Shown piece after piece: positions 14,796 to 22,847 of a stretch of DNA of 23,820 nucleotides (position 1 is its first letter; each line of letters starts with the position of its first letter). The notes under the pieces were generated by a model. It saw only the letters and a list, made by a program, of their open reading frames with translations. It did no database searches and was not told the DNA's origin. The DNA is from JAZNSB01 sp045590955 (GTDB lineage: Bacteria > Pseudomonadota > Alphaproteobacteria > RF32 > CAG-239): positions 1 to 23,820 of the forward strand of contig JAZNSB010000024.1 in the NCBI GenBank assembly GCA_045590955.1, written 5' to 3'. Made by a program: the position numbers and the translations under genes.

Positions 14796-15191
14796 ATGGA
14801 TTACTTGCAAGAAAATCTGGACCTTCTAAAATCAGATGATTTTTTGGGAATTGGTTGTGATATTGAAAAAACAGATAGATTTATTGATAAATCTAAAGTT
14901 TTTTTAGACAAGATTTATACCCCTCAAGAACAAACATATTGTTTGTCAAAGCCTAATCCTCACTTGCATTTTGCCGGTAGATATTGCGCCAAAGAAGCTG
15001 TGGTAAAGGCTTTATATTCGGCAGATATTACCGGTGTTCATTATAAAGACATAGAAGTATTTCATAATGACAAAGGTGTTCCGCAAATACGCTTTCATAG
15101 CAATTTGCCTCAAAACGTGGCGTGCAAAGTTTCCATTTCTCACAGTCCTGACCACGCAATGGCATTTGCCGTTATAACTTGTAAAAAATAA
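14796..15191 (+). CDS. acpS: Holo-[acyl-carrier-protein] synthase AcpS
   Basis: Transfers 4'-phosphopantetheine from CoA to a serine of acyl carrier protein, which is required for fatty-acid and lipid A synthesis. Motifs: FLGIGCDIEKTDRF (17-30) with the metal-binding Asp, FAGRYCAKEAVVKAL (about 59-73) with the catalytic Glu/Lys pair, and SISHSPDHAMAFAVI near the end. 131 residues, usual length. The N-terminus is about 15 residues longer than the minimal enzyme. AGGATGG lies 4 nt before the ATG. The exporter gene follows after 10 nt, so the two are cotranscribed. Confidence 0.93.
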   Translation: MDYLQENLDLLKSDDFLGIGCDIEKTDRFIDKSKVFLDKIYTPQEQTYCLSKPNPHLHFAGRYCAKEAVVKALYSADITGVHYKDIEVFHNDKGVPQIRFHSNLPQNVACKVSISHSPDHAMAFAVITCKK

Positions 15192-15201
15192 GGTTTTTAA
15201 G

Positions 15202-16965
15202 ATGACTAAAAAGATAAAAAATAAAATTCTAAATTCATATATGATAAAAAATTACAGAAAAATCTTTCCATATGTAAAACCATATTGGAAAAGAGCTCTC
15301 ATAGCCATGTTAATTACTCTTCCAATGGGTGCTATGGATGCTGTAATTGCTTGGGCATTAAAGCCGTATATGGATGTTGTGATGATAGAAAAAGCCCAGT
15401 TTAACACAGCATATTTACCTTTAATCATCATTGTATTTACCTTTGTTCAAAGCTTGTTAAATTATACAGCTACATACTTAAATGCCTGGGTTGGGCAAAA
15501 AATTTCTAATAACATTAAAATCACACTTTTTGAAAAGCTTTTAACATATAGCGCAAAATTTTATGACACACGCACGTCCGGAGAAATTTTGCAACGTTTT
15601 TCCGGTGATGTAGATACCGCATGCAATGGTTTGCTGAGTAGTGTAAAGCTGTTTACTACCAGAGTATTTTCATCAATTTCATTGATTGTTGTTTTATTTT
15701 ACAATTCTTGGCAGTTGGCCATTCTTGGTGTTGTAATTTTGTTTTCAGCATTATTCCCGCTTACCAGAATCAGAAAAAAGATAAAAGGTTTTGTTCATCA
15801 AAGTGTTCAACAGTCTGCTTCATTAATGACCAATTATAATGAAACATTTGCCGGCAACAAAATTGTGTCTTCTTACAATTTAGCGCCATATTTTAGCAAA
15901 AAATTCAAAAACACACTTCACAAGTTGTTTAAGCTTTCAATTAAAGTTGTAAAAAGAACGGGTGTTCTTTCCCCGATGATGCACTTTATTGTTTCATTGG
16001 GTGTTGCCATGGTTATCTGGCTTGGTAGCTATTTAATTGTAACAGGCAAAATCACCCCCGGAAACTTTGTTTCATTTATCACTGCACTTATATTGCTTTA
16101 TCAGCCAATTAAAGGCATTGGAAATACTTTTAATGCCGTTCAACTTTCTTTGTTGGCAATGGAAAGAGTCTTTGTTTTGTTAGACGGATCTTCTGATATT
16201 CAAAATTGCGCAGAACCAAAATTATTAACCAACATAGGCAGTGGCATAAAATACAACAAAGTTTGCTTTGAATATGAAAAAGGCAAACCCGTTTTAACCA
16301 ATGTGAGCTTAGAGATAAAACCAGGAGAAACATATGCGTTTGTTGGAAATTCCGGTGGCGGAAAATCTACTATAGCCAACATATTGCCCCGTTTTTATGA
16401 TATAAACAGCGGTTCCATTACCATTAATGATATAGATGTAAGAGAATATGATTTACATTCATTAAGAGACAATATCGCCGTAGTATTTCAAGACAACTTC
16501 CTGTTTTCTGGCACCATCAGAGACAACATAATGCTGGGCAACCCGCAAGCAGATGAAAAAGAGATTCAAAAAGCCATTAAAAATGCTTGCCTGGAAGAGT
16601 TTATTGCCGGACTTAAAAAAGGATTGGATACCGATATTGGCGAAAAGGGCGTATTGCTTTCCGGTGGTCAACGCCAACGCATTGGTATTGCCAGAGCATT
16701 TTTGAAAAATGCACCGATTGTAATCCTTGATGAAGCAACATCTGCTCTAGATAATAAATCTGAAGCTGTTGTTCAAAAAGCAATTGAAAATTTGATGAAA
16801 GATCGCACGGTTTTAATTATTGCCCATAGACTTTCTACCATTAAAAATGCAGATAAAATTGTGGTTGTAAACCACGGAAAAGTTGCAGAAATAGGTTCTC
16901 ATGAAGAGTTGATATCTAAGCCAAATGGGGCATATGCAGCTCTTTATAAAACACAGGTTAAGTAA
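15202..16965 (+). CDS. msbA: ABC exporter, MsbA-like (lipid A flippase type)
   Basis: Half-transporter with fused membrane and ATPase domains that works as a homodimer in the inner membrane. MsbA flips lipid A-core; the exact cargo here is inferred. Six membrane helices span about residues 30-320. In the ATPase, Walker A is GNSGGGKST (382-390), the Q loop is in VFQDNFLFSGTIRDNI, the signature LSGGQ is at 486-490, Walker B is IVILDEATSALD, and the switch His is in IIAHRLSTI. 587 residues, normal for MsbA/LmrA-type exporters. An AAGG stands upstream of the ATG. It lies between acpS and an FtsB-like gene, which fits envelope biogenesis. Another lipid or drug exporter of the same fold is possible. 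Confidence 0.88.
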   Translation: MTKKIKNKILNSYMIKNYRKIFPYVKPYWKRALIAMLITLPMGAMDAVIAWALKPYMDVVMIEKAQFNTAYLPLIIIVFTFVQSLLNYTATYLNAWVGQKISNNIKITLFEKLLTYSAKFYDTRTSGEILQRFSGDVDTACNGLLSSVKLFTTRVFSSISLIVVLFYNSWQLAILGVVILFSALFPLTRIRKKIKGFVHQSVQQSASLMTNYNETFAGNKIVSSYNLAPYFSKKFKNTLHKLFKLSIKVVKRTGVLSPMMHFIVSLGVAMVIWLGSYLIVTGKITPGNFVSFITALILLYQPIKGIGNTFNAVQLSLLAMERVFVLLDGSSDIQNCAEPKLLTNIGSGIKYNKVCFEYEKGKPVLTNVSLEIKPGETYAFVGNSGGGKSTIANILPRFYDINSGSITINDIDVREYDLHSLRDNIAVVFQDNFLFSGTIRDNIMLGNPQADEKEIQKAIKNACLEEFIAGLKKGLDTDIGEKGVLLSGGQRQRIGIARAFLKNAPIVILDEATSALDNKSEAVVQKAIENLMKDRTVLIIAHRLSTIKNADKIVVVNHGKVAEIGSHEELISKPNGAYAALYKTQVK

Positions 16966-16992
16966 TTTAGATTGTAAGACAAAAGGAAAAAT

Positions 16993-17295
16993 ATGGGCGC
17001 GATTTTTACAAAAAAAAATCTTCTGATTTTGGTGTTGATAATAATCACCGCCTACCTTTTGTTTTATTCTTTTGCCGGTGACAGAGGTTTGCTAAAATAT
17101 ATTTCCTTGCAAAAACAAATATCTGAAGCCAACGGCAAATCAGAAGTTTTGCAACAGCAAAAAACACAGTTGGAACAAAAAGTAAAGTTGCTATCTGACA
17201 AAAGTTTAGATTTAGATATGTTAGAAGAACAGGCCAGAAAAAATTACAAACTCGTTGATGAGGACGAGTTTGTAATTTTGGATTCTGCTAATTAA
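16993..17295 (+). CDS. FtsB/DivIC-family cell division protein
   Basis: Small bitopic protein of the divisome that links FtsL and FtsQ to septal wall synthesis. A short cytosolic end is followed by one membrane helix (about 10-26, LLILVLIIITAYLLFYSFA), a periplasmic coiled coil (about 35-75, LQKQISEANGKSEVLQQQK onward), and then the family's LDMLEEQARKNYKLVDEDEFVI ending. 100 residues, normal. A strong AAAGGAA precedes the ATG. It lies 27 nt after the MsbA-like gene and is probably part of that operon. In many alphaproteobacteria the FtsB-like gene sits near eno and pdhA, so the position here differs. No terminator is visible before the convergent pgpA end 5 nt away. Confidence 0.88.
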   Translation: MGAIFTKKNLLILVLIIITAYLLFYSFAGDRGLLKYISLQKQISEANGKSEVLQQQKTQLEQKVKLLSDKSLDLDMLEEQARKNYKLVDEDEFVILDSAN

Positions 17296-17300
17296 TTTGA

Positions 17301-17762
17301 TTAGAAACAATATATTTTCACAAGCCAAACAATAACACCGGCCATAATGCCTGCTACAATATCATCCAGCATAATACCTTTTGCGCCTTCCATTTTTTCA
17401 TCAGGATAAGATACAGGCCAAGGCTTTAATACATCAAAAATTCTAAACAAAACAAAACCTATCAGATAAAGCCATAAATTTGTTCCTGCTACAATCACGG
17501 CGCAAGCCTGACCGGCCACTTCATCAATAACAATAATTCTCGGATCTTGTAAATTCATATAATCTGCTAATTTTCCGGCGGTTAAAAAACCAATTAAAGT
17601 AACAGCAGCAATAAACAGCAAAACACCGATAATTCCGTAATATAAATTCATAAAATATACAAAGGGCAAAGTAAATAAAGCCCCCCAAGTTCCGTGAGCA
17701 AATGGCAACAAACCTGTTCCAAACCAAGTGCAAATAAAAGTTAAAAGTTTATGTTGTTTCAT
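17301..17762 (-). CDS. pgpA: Phosphatidylglycerophosphatase A
   Basis: Inner-membrane enzyme that removes phosphate from phosphatidylglycerophosphate to give phosphatidylglycerol. Motifs: FGTGLLPFAHGTWGAL at the N-terminus, IDEVAGQ (conserved acidic metal site), FRIFDVLKPWP, and the C-terminal KGIMLDDIVAGIMAG. About four membrane segments. 153 residues, normal. A textbook AGGAG lies 6 nt before the ATG. It is divergent from the M23 peptidase gene and convergent with the FtsB-like gene, and no other gene joins it. Confidence 0.95.
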   Translation of the reverse strand: MKQHKLLTFICTWFGTGLLPFAHGTWGALFTLPFVYFMNLYYGIIGVLLFIAAVTLIGFLTAGKLADYMNLQDPRIIVIDEVAGQACAVIVAGTNLWLYLIGFVLFRIFDVLKPWPVSYPDEKMEGAKGIMLDDIVAGIMAGVIVWLVKIYCF

Positions 17763-17786
17763 TTTAAGCTCCTAAAAGTTTAATAA

Positions 17787-17825
17787 TTTTAGCAATAAAG
17801 CTAAAAAGTGAATTTTTTGCTAAAA
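17787..17825. promoter_or_regulatory. GCTAAAA repeats in the pgpA/M23 divergent gap
   Basis: TTTTAGC (17787-17793) and GCTAAAA (17800-17806) form a perfect 7-bp inverted repeat with a 6-bp spacer, and a further GCTAAAA lies at 17819-17825. It could be a shared operator in the 134-bp divergent region, but the AT-rich sequence makes chance likely. A TATATA-type -10 for the M23 gene is visible near 17853 without a good -35. Confidence 0.25.
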
Positions 17826-17896
17826 AAACTTTATTTTTAAAATTTTTTCTGTTATATACAGGCTACAAAGTTTTTATAGATAAACAAAAGGAAAAT

Positions 17897-19114
17897 ATGA
17901 AAGCAAAAATTGCTAAAAGAAAAGACGCTAATTATCATCCGCATTATGTTGATAAAAAGCCGTTTTTTTCTCCCAAAGAAATTATTTTCAGATCGGGTTC
18001 ATCTGCGCATGTGTTAACCATATCAACCAGAGCGCAGTGGATAATGTTTTTTGTTTTGCTAAGCTTTGTGTTTTGGTGCATATATCCATATCATTTATAT
18101 AACCAAAGAGGTCTTCAGATAGAAGACAAAAACAAGCAAATTGTTGCTACCAGAAATTCATATATTGAACTTGTTTCCGATTTTGCTGCTTTGCATAAAA
18201 ACATAGACAACTTTATTCAAGAGAAAAAGATAAAACCCAGTGAAGTTTTAAAACAACAATCAATGGTTGTAGAAGATAAAATTAAAAACGTTGTTGAAGA
18301 AAAAGAGTGGGTTAGCTCTGAAAAAATGCAAGAAAAAGTTTCTTTAACGGAAGCGCTTTTGCAAAGAGACATTTTAATTTCTGAAAGAGATGATTTAAGA
18401 AAAGAAATTGAAAATATGCAAGACGTTATAAAAGAAATTAAACTTGCAGAAGAAGATGTTTTTCAAAAGGTTGATTCTTTGGTAACCAAAGAAGTTGGCA
18501 AAGTAAAAAGTGTTTTTACATCTATAAATTCTGTATTAAAGAAAAAAGGATTGTACTTTAACGCATTAGCCATTGGTCGCAAAACGGCAGGCAAGGGAGG
18601 AACATATGTTCCATTCAAACCAATGCAAACCCAAGATAAGAAGTTAAATAACAAAATATCTGCAATTTTTGATAATATAGACGACTACAACTATTATAAA
18701 GAAGTTATACAATATGTTCCCATCGGCAAACCCGTATGGAGTTATTGGGTAACCTCTCATTACGGCACAAGAAATGATCCGTTTACCGGCAAAAAAGCCA
18801 GCCATAAAGGCGTTGACCTGGCATCTATGACAGGCAATAAAATAAAAGTAAAAGCAAAAGGAAAGGTAACTCGTTCTGAATATACCAGTGGTTATGGCAA
18901 TTTTGTAGAAGTTGACCACGGAAACGGCTTTAAAACCAGATACGGACATTTAAATAAAATATACGTTAAAAAAGGCCAGTATTTGGAATTTGACGATGTA
19001 ATCGGAGAAGTTGGCTCCACAGGGCGCTCTACCGGTCCTCATTTACACTATGAGATATTATATCAAGGACATGACATAAATCCCATGACATTTATCAAAG
19101 CAAAAGTTTCTTAA
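17897..19114 (+). CDS. M23 (LytM-type) peptidoglycan endopeptidase, membrane-anchored
   Basis: Zinc metalloendopeptidase expected to cut peptide cross-bridges in the periplasmic cell wall. There is a basic cytosolic head of about 45 residues, one membrane helix (about 46-67, MFFVLLSFVFWCIYPY), and a long coiled coil (about 75-215). The C-terminal M23 domain (about 280-402) carries zinc ligands H303-x3-D307 (HKGVD) and H384 in the HLH motif at 382-384, so it looks catalytically complete. 405 residues. AAAGGAAA precedes the ATG. The bactofilin gene follows 11 nt later; bactofilin-M23 pairs are known from several proteobacteria, where the filament positions the hydrolase to shape the cell. Confidence 0.92.
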   Translation: MKAKIAKRKDANYHPHYVDKKPFFSPKEIIFRSGSSAHVLTISTRAQWIMFFVLLSFVFWCIYPYHLYNQRGLQIEDKNKQIVATRNSYIELVSDFAALHKNIDNFIQEKKIKPSEVLKQQSMVVEDKIKNVVEEKEWVSSEKMQEKVSLTEALLQRDILISERDDLRKEIENMQDVIKEIKLAEEDVFQKVDSLVTKEVGKVKSVFTSINSVLKKKGLYFNALAIGRKTAGKGGTYVPFKPMQTQDKKLNNKISAIFDNIDDYNYYKEVIQYVPIGKPVWSYWVTSHYGTRNDPFTGKKASHKGVDLASMTGNKIKVKAKGKVTRSEYTSGYGNFVEVDHGNGFKTRYGHLNKIYVKKGQYLEFDDVIGEVGSTGRSTGPHLHYEILYQGHDINPMTFIKAKVS

Positions 19115-19125
19115 AGGAGATGATT

Positions 19126-19569
19126 ATGACCACAATTAAAAGAGCCCTATATTTAAAATTTGCCAGACGTTTAAATCGTAACGGTCAGGCAATGCCCGTT
19201 CCATCTATTATTAGTGAAAATTCACAAGTAAAAGGCAACATTTTAAGTTCTGGCGGCATAGTTCATGTTGACGGAAAAGTGGTTGGAGATATTGTGTGTG
19301 ATGAGCTGGTTATTGGCTTAAAAGGTGTTGTTCAAGGAGATGTACAAGTTAACAACTTGCACTTGTTTGGCACATTAAAAGGCAAAGCCGCCGTTGATAA
19401 CTTGTTTGTTTCTAAAACAGCCAAGCTGATTGGAGAGGCATCTCACAATTCAATTGCTGTTGAACCCGGAGCATATGTTGACGGATTGTGCTTAAGAAGT
19501 ACAGCTCATAAAAAAGATGATATAGAAACAGAAGTTGCTCCGGAACATAAAGCAAAAGCAAAAAAATAA
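19126..19569 (+). CDS. Bactofilin (polymer-forming cytoskeletal protein)
   Basis: Self-assembling beta-helix protein (DUF583) that forms membrane-associated filaments without nucleotide and scaffolds wall enzymes. The central repeats are clear: VKGNILSSGGIVHVDGKVVG, DELVIGLKGVVQGDVQ, LHLFGTLKGKA, LFVSKTAKLIGEAS, AVEPGAYVDG. A short basic N-terminus may bind the membrane and the C-terminal tail is Lys/Glu-rich. Two ATGs are possible. AAAGGAG ends right against the first (19120) but lies 6 nt before the second (19126), so 19126 is chosen (147 residues). The stop shares a base with the smpB start (TAATG). It is partnered with the upstream M23 gene. Confidence 0.93.
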   Translation: MTTIKRALYLKFARRLNRNGQAMPVPSIISENSQVKGNILSSGGIVHVDGKVVGDIVCDELVIGLKGVVQGDVQVNNLHLFGTLKGKAAVDNLFVSKTAKLIGEASHNSIAVEPGAYVDGLCLRSTAHKKDDIETEVAPEHKAKAKK

Positions 19570-20045
19570 TGAGCAAAAATATAAAAAGCGGTTTTATATC
19601 ACAAGGCCTTGTTGCCCAAAACAGAAGGGCAAATTTTAACTATGCCATAGAAGAAAAATTTATTGCCGGTATAGAGCTTTTGGGCACTGAAGTAAAATCT
19701 TTAAGGTTAGGGCACGCCAACATAAATGACGCATACGGTGTGATTAAGCAAGAAGAATTATACATTTCAAACATGCATATTGCAGAATATGAAATGAAAG
19801 GATATTCTTCTCATGCAGAAAAAAGAGACCGCAAATTATTGCTTAGCAAAAGAGAGATTATCAAAATATCAAATGCCCTTGCAAAAAAAGGATATACATT
19901 AATTGCCATTAGACTGTTTTTTAATGATTCGGGTAAGGCCAAGCTTGAGATTGGCTTGGGAACAGGTAAGAAAAATTATGACAAAAGAGAAACCATAAAA
20001 GACAGAGATTGGCAAAGGCAAAAAGCCAGAATCATGTCACATTAA
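19569..20045 (+). CDS. smpB: SsrA-binding protein SmpB
   Basis: Binds tmRNA and brings it to stalled ribosomes for trans-translation. Motifs: NRRANFNYAIEEKFIAGIELLGTEVKSLR (residues 18-46), the SYxxxxxGE-equivalent YISNMHIAEYEMKGY, KRDRKLLLSKREI, and the basic C-terminal tail KKNYDKRETIKDRDWQRQKARI that enters the mRNA channel. 158 residues, normal. Its ATG overlaps the bactofilin stop, so it is translated with the envelope pair despite an unrelated function. The operon ends at the hairpin right after the gene. Confidence 0.97.
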   Translation: MSKNIKSGFISQGLVAQNRRANFNYAIEEKFIAGIELLGTEVKSLRLGHANINDAYGVIKQEELYISNMHIAEYEMKGYSSHAEKRDRKLLLSKREIIKISNALAKKGYTLIAIRLFFNDSGKAKLEIGLGTGKKNYDKRETIKDRDWQRQKARIMSH

Positions 20046-20046
20046 C

Positions 20047-20075
20047 AAAAAGCACTATATTTTATGGTGCTTTTT
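20047..20075. terminator. Bidirectional terminator between smpB and tadA
   Basis: AAAAAGCAC (20047-20055) pairs with GTGCTTTTT (20067-20075); the stem can extend inward by three more pairs. A runs and T runs on either side serve both convergent genes. Its right end touches the tadA stop codon. Confidence 0.8.
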
Positions 20076-20520
20076 ACTTATTTCTTTTTGTTTTAAAAAA
20101 ATCTTTTAAAAGAGTAGAAGCTTCTTCTTGACACAACCCAACATTAACATTTGGTTTGTGATGACAAGTTTTTTGTTCAAAAAATCTCACGCCGTTTATT
20201 ATTGCTCCGCCTTTTTTATCTTCTGTTGCAAAATATAAATTTTTAATTCTCATCAAAGAAATTGCACCGGCGCACATTGTACAAGGTTCTAAGGTAACAT
20301 ATAAATCATGGTCTCTTAAACGGTTTTGCTTTAATTTTTTGCAAGCTTTCTGCATTACCAAAATTTCTGCATGACATGTTGCATTACATTTTTCAACTTT
20401 ATTATAAGCTTTTGCCACAATTTTGCCTGTTTTAGAGTCAACCAAAACGGCACCAATCGGCACTTCATCATATTTTAGTGCTTTTTTTGCTTGTAATATG
20501 GCTTGCTTCATATAAAACAT
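20074..20520 (-). CDS. tadA: tRNA-specific adenosine deaminase TadA
   Basis: Zinc enzyme that converts A34 to inosine in the anticodon of tRNA-Arg(ACG). Zinc/catalytic motifs: C49-H50-A51-E52 (H and catalytic E) and P79-C80-TM-C83. The N-terminal EVPIGAVLVD is typical. The frame is open to a TTG at 20535, but that codon lies at the edge of a GGAG that suits the ATG at 20520, so 20520 is chosen (148 residues, normal). The residue before the catalytic His is Cys, where Ala is usual. Divergent from rluB. Confidence 0.93.
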   Translation of the reverse strand: MFYMKQAILQAKKALKYDEVPIGAVLVDSKTGKIVAKAYNKVEKCNATCHAEILVMQKACKKLKQNRLRDHDLYVTLEPCTMCAGAISLMRIKNLYFATEDKKGGAIINGVRFFEQKTCHHKPNVNVGLCQEEASTLLKDFFKTKRNK

Positions 20521-20543
20521 CTTTATTTTCTCCAAAAATGCAT

Positions 20544-20549
20544 TATAAT
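20544..20549 (+). promoter_or_regulatory. -10 element of the rluB-rsmD promoter
   Basis: A perfect TATAAT lies 28 nt before the rluB ATG, giving a start near 20556. The matching -35 position (CTTTAT, 20521-20526) is weak. Confidence 0.45.
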
Positions 20550-20577
20550 CACATCATCTTAAAAAGGGATTAATAAC

Positions 20578-21300
20578 ATGTCTGAAAGATTAGCCAAATT
20601 TATAGCCAGATCCGGAGTTTGTTCCAGAAGGGCTGCAGAAGAAATGATATTGCAAAAAAGGGTTACCGTTAACGGAGAGGTTATAGAACACCCCATGTAT
20701 TTGGTAACCGGAGAAGAAAAAATTTTGCTTGACGGAGAAAAGCTTCCTAAAAAAGAAGAAACCAGATTATGGTTATATCATAAACCGGCAGGTTTGCTAA
20801 CCACACATTCAGATAAACAAAATCGTCCCACGGTTTTTGAACATCTGCCGCATAATATTCCCAGAGTCATTTCCGTTGGCCGATTAGACTTAAACTCCGA
20901 AGGTCTTTTACTTTTAACCAATGATGGAGCCTTGGCCAGAAAACTTGAATTGCCGTCAAACGGTTGGGTAAGGCGTTATAAAGTAAGAGTCCACGGTAAT
21001 GTAGATGTCAAAAAACTTTCTGCTTTGAGCAAAGGATGTGTTGTAGATGGAGTTTGCTACGGCCCGATGAAAGCAGTGCTTGAAAGTCAAAACGGATCAA
21101 ATTCTTGGCTTGTTGTTTCTATTATGGAAGGTAAAAATAGAGAAATTAGAAAAGTTATGGCATCAATAGGACTGCAGGTTGCCAGATTAATTCGTTTGTC
21201 ATACGGTCCATTTCAACTGGGCTCTCTCAAAAAAGGAGAGGTTAGAGAAGTTGCTGACAAGGTATTAAAAGAACAGCTTGGAAATAAATTATGCGAATAA
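20578..21300 (+). CDS. rluB: 23S/16S rRNA pseudouridine synthase, RluB/RsuA family
   Basis: Isomerises a specific uridine to pseudouridine in rRNA; RluB acts on U2605 of 23S rRNA. An N-terminal S4 RNA-binding domain (about 1-48, ERLAKFIARSGVCSRRAAEE) precedes the RsuA-type catalytic domain with Asp104 in VGRLDLNSEGLLLLTNDG. The C-terminal part includes EGKNREIRKVMASIGLQVARLIR. 240 residues. RluB and RsuA are hard to separate from sequence alone; the downstream rsmD is a common alphaproteobacterial neighbour of RluB. AAAGGGA precedes the ATG. The last 10 bp overlap rsmD. Confidence 0.88.
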   Translation: MSERLAKFIARSGVCSRRAAEEMILQKRVTVNGEVIEHPMYLVTGEEKILLDGEKLPKKEETRLWLYHKPAGLLTTHSDKQNRPTVFEHLPHNIPRVISVGRLDLNSEGLLLLTNDGALARKLELPSNGWVRRYKVRVHGNVDVKKLSALSKGCVVDGVCYGPMKAVLESQNGSNSWLVVSIMEGKNREIRKVMASIGLQVARLIRLSYGPFQLGSLKKGEVREVADKVLKEQLGNKLCE

Positions 21301-21845
21301 TAGGAGGAAAATTTAAAGGAAAAAAACTTTTTACTCCCGGGCCAAAAGATGATGTTCGCCCCACCACAGACTACGCCAGAGAAGCATTGTTTAATGTGCT
21401 GAGTAACAAGTTTAATTTTTCTGACATCAAAATGCTGGATGTTTTTTGCGGTACCGGTGCAGTTGGTTTAGAAGCACTTTCCAGAGGGGCTAAATTTGTA
21501 ACATTTATTGATAAATCACCGGCAATTTTGCAAAAAAACATTAAACTTTTTAATCTTAGCAATTATAATATAATTTGTTCAGATGCCACAAAACTTGGCA
21601 AATCTGCAACATTATATAATCTTGTATTTATGGACGCCCCATATAATAAGGGATTAAGCATTCCAACTTTAACAAATCTATTAAAACAAGGATTTATCAA
21701 TGAAGATTCCATCATTGTTGTAGAGTTACAAAAAGATGAACAAATAAATTTGCCTGCAGAATTTAATATTGAACAAGAACGTTGTTATGGTTTGGCAAAG
21801 TTTGTTTTTTTAAAACTCGTAAACTTCAATACCCTCAATCAGTAG
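21291..21845 (+). CDS. rsmD: 16S rRNA (guanine(966)-N2)-methyltransferase RsmD
   Basis: Methylates G966 of 16S rRNA in the 30S head using S-adenosylmethionine. The N-terminus MRIIGGKFKGKKL and RPTTDYAREALFNVL are diagnostic; the SAM motif is LDVFCGTGAVGLEALSRGA (49-67). The catalytic (N/D)PPY motif appears as DAPY (115-118), so one proline is replaced by alanine. 184 residues, normal. It overlaps rluB by 10 bp and is cotranscribed with it. Its last 36 bp overlap, antisense, the end of the DUF2125 gene, with no terminator seen. Confidence 0.93.
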   Translation: MRIIGGKFKGKKLFTPGPKDDVRPTTDYAREALFNVLSNKFNFSDIKMLDVFCGTGAVGLEALSRGAKFVTFIDKSPAILQKNIKLFNLSNYNIICSDATKLGKSATLYNLVFMDAPYNKGLSIPTLTNLLKQGFINEDSIIVVELQKDEQINLPAEFNIEQERCYGLAKFVFLKLVNFNTLNQ

Positions 21846-22847
21846 CTTATCATTATCAATTGCAAATGAAGAAGTAACAGTTAACAGTTCATCTGCTTTT
21901 GAGTTCATAAACGCTTTATCGTTAAGTAGAACATTGACTACAAACATACCTTTAGAAGAAAGAATTTTTTCTTTTTGCAAGATATACAGGTCCTCTATCA
22001 AGCCCTGAGAGGCTGTTCCTAAAAACAATTTAAAGGTATCTCCCATATTCAAAGATATTTTTCCTTTTCCTTTAAGTTGGAGAGGTTCCCAATCTAAATC
22101 AAAAGAATCAATGCTTATAAAACCTCCGTCGCCATACCAGTTATGAACAGATTTTTTGTAAGTTTTTTCCGGCATAAGTTCGCCAATAAGACTTGCTTGC
22201 ACAAAAATTTTTTTAATTTCTCTGTTTATAGGAAAACCTGTAGATTCATCAACATATGCATTGTTTATTTCCAGAAAGCTTTTAAATGACGGAGCTTTAT
22301 CAGAAATAGATTTATTTAATACCCTTTTTGATGCAAATTTAACATCCTTTGCAGTAAAAGCTTTACCTAAATACAAATCTTTAATGGTAAATTGTGTTTC
22401 CATATTTTTGATATTTTGATTAAGTTTTACAGATGCTTTAAAAGATTTAAAATCCAATATATTTGTAACACCGCCAATAGTAAGCTTTTGGTTATGACTC
22501 AAACTTATATTTACAGTCAGATTGCTCCATAAATTTGCGCTGGCTGTTATTTTTGGTATAAACCATTCAAAATCGGTAAACTCATCTTTTTTGGCAATTT
22601 TTAGGTTTTTAACGGTCATTATGTTCATCGGGTAGAGCATATTAAAAGATGCATCATCATAAGTTACGCTATAACCGTTTTCTTCTAAAGATTTATAAGT
22701 TCTGTCAAAGGTCAATTTTGCGGCATTTTCAATGGCACCACGTTCAAAATTTATCCACCAACAAAACAAACTGATTGCAAAAGTTAATAACATTGCAATC
22801 ATTGTGCTTGCATGGCTTTTTAATATCTTAATCTGTTTTTCTAGCAC
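21810..22847 (-). CDS. DUF2125-family envelope protein
   Basis: A protein of unknown function of a family found mainly in alphaproteobacteria. One N-terminal membrane helix (about 16-32, TMIAMLLTFAISLFCWW) is followed by a roughly 310-residue region rich in beta strands, probably periplasmic. The family pattern shows in the C-terminal half as DSFDLDWEPLQLKGKGKISLN, followed by a late repeat-like beta segment. 345 residues. The start ATG lies inside the last bases of plsC (7-bp overlap), so translation is coupled. The plsC neighbourhood suggests an envelope or lipid role, but no activity can be named. Confidence 0.72.
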   Translation of the reverse strand: MLEKQIKILKSHASTMIAMLLTFAISLFCWWINFERGAIENAAKLTFDRTYKSLEENGYSVTYDDASFNMLYPMNIMTVKNLKIAKKDEFTDFEWFIPKITASANLWSNLTVNISLSHNQKLTIGGVTNILDFKSFKASVKLNQNIKNMETQFTIKDLYLGKAFTAKDVKFASKRVLNKSISDKAPSFKSFLEINNAYVDESTGFPINREIKKIFVQASLIGELMPEKTYKKSVHNWYGDGGFISIDSFDLDWEPLQLKGKGKISLNMGDTFKLFLGTASQGLIEDLYILQKEKILSSKGMFVVNVLLNDKAFMNSKADELLTVTSSFAIDNDKLLIEGIEVYEF

